Of a DNA stretch of 5,905 nt, positions 5,678-5,905 are shown one piece after another. The stretch is from Alphaproteobacteria bacterium (GTDB taxonomy: Bacteria; Pseudomonadota; Alphaproteobacteria; JAJTHO01), in assembly GCA_021297975.1 (NCBI GenBank), contig JAJTHO010000146.1, positions 1 to 5,905 of the forward strand, in the 5' to 3' direction. Made by a program: the position numbers and the translations under genes. Below the pieces are notes generated by a model. The model worked only from the letters and a program-made list of their open reading frames with translations, was not told the origin of the DNA and ran no database searches. Every line of letters starts with the position of its first letter. Positions within the stretch are counted from its first letter, which is position 1.

Positions 5678-5905
5678 CTATGCCGCGCGGAGTACCTGCG
5701 CCACAACCGGCGCAGCACTATCGTTCGTCACTTTTAAATCTGCCACAACGTGTGCAGCCGCGATCGGCACGAGCGCCAAAACGGCTTTTTCAACATCCGC
5801 CAAAGCCTTCGCCCGAACGCTGGCAATATGCCGCGCCGCAACTTCGCTTTGGGTAAGGAGCTCTTGTTGCAACTCTGCCTTTTGGCTTAAGATAACCGCG
5901 CCGAC
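5678..5905 (-). CDS. F1Fo ATP synthase b-type subunit, probably b' (5' end outside window)
   Basis: The frame is open to the right edge and ends at TAG 5680-5678, giving the last 75 residues of a gene that starts outside. The visible part is a continuous amphipathic helix with regularly spaced Ala, Glu and Lys (KAELQQELLTQSEVAARHIA, then VRAKALADVEKAVLALVP), followed by a short Ala/Val-rich end, as in the C-terminal half of b and b' stalk subunits. Its stop is 8 nt upstream of atpF and overlaps that gene's ribosome site. By position (upstream of b in a divided b'/b operon) it is most likely b', but the membrane anchor and N-terminus that would settle b versus b' are not visible. An internal TTG at 5872 is not a start. 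Confidence 0.8.
   Translation of the reverse strand, partial: VGAVILSQKAELQQELLTQSEVAARHIASVRAKALADVEKAVLALVPIAAAHVVADLKVTNDSAAPVVAQVLRAA

Overview
The window is compact, moderately GC-rich bacterial DNA, probably from an alphaproteobacterium. The best pointer is the minus-strand end of an F1Fo ATP synthase operon with two tandem b-type stator genes, the b'/b arrangement typical of alphaproteobacteria and phototrophs. The lineage is inferred from gene content only.

Layout. On the plus strand, bases 1-86 hold the last codons of a BrnT-type toxin. It overlaps by 41 nt a BrnA-type antitoxin (46-408), so the left edge cuts through a type II toxin-antitoxin pair. A DUF2237 protein of unknown function follows (421-792). 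A short intergenic region (793-875) carries a good sigma70-like promoter and a perfect 10-bp-arm inverted repeat. These drive what looks like a three-gene operon: a GbsR/MarR-type regulator (876-1445), then cioA (1450-2793) and cioB (2795-3793), the two large subunits of a cytochrome bd / cyanide-insensitive quinol oxidase with a short Q-loop. Spacings of 4 nt and 1 nt, with Shine-Dalgarno sites inside or against the preceding gene, suggest tight translational coupling.

On the minus strand, an EamA/DMT-family transporter (3726-4682) converges on cioB and overlaps its 3' end by 68 nt. Upstream of it lies a 354-base gap (4683-5036). This gap holds a roughly 157-bp composite palindromic repeat (4827-4983): two inverted REP-like units with ACCCTCACCC outer ends and CCTCTCCCT hairpins, one of them carrying an extra perfect hairpin. 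Further right, on the minus strand, are atpF (subunit b, 5037-5669) and the 3' part of the preceding b-type gene, probably b' (5678-5905, running off the window).

How it fits together. CioAB oxidises quinol and reduces oxygen to water, contributing to the proton gradient that the ATP synthase uses. The two loci are separated by unrelated genes and lie on opposite strands, so the link is metabolic and not an operon. The most informative local hypothesis is that the GbsR-like protein binds the palindrome on its own promoter and so controls the oxidase. I found no clearly undescribed multi-gene system. The points most worth following are this regulator-operator-oxidase unit and the composite repeat.
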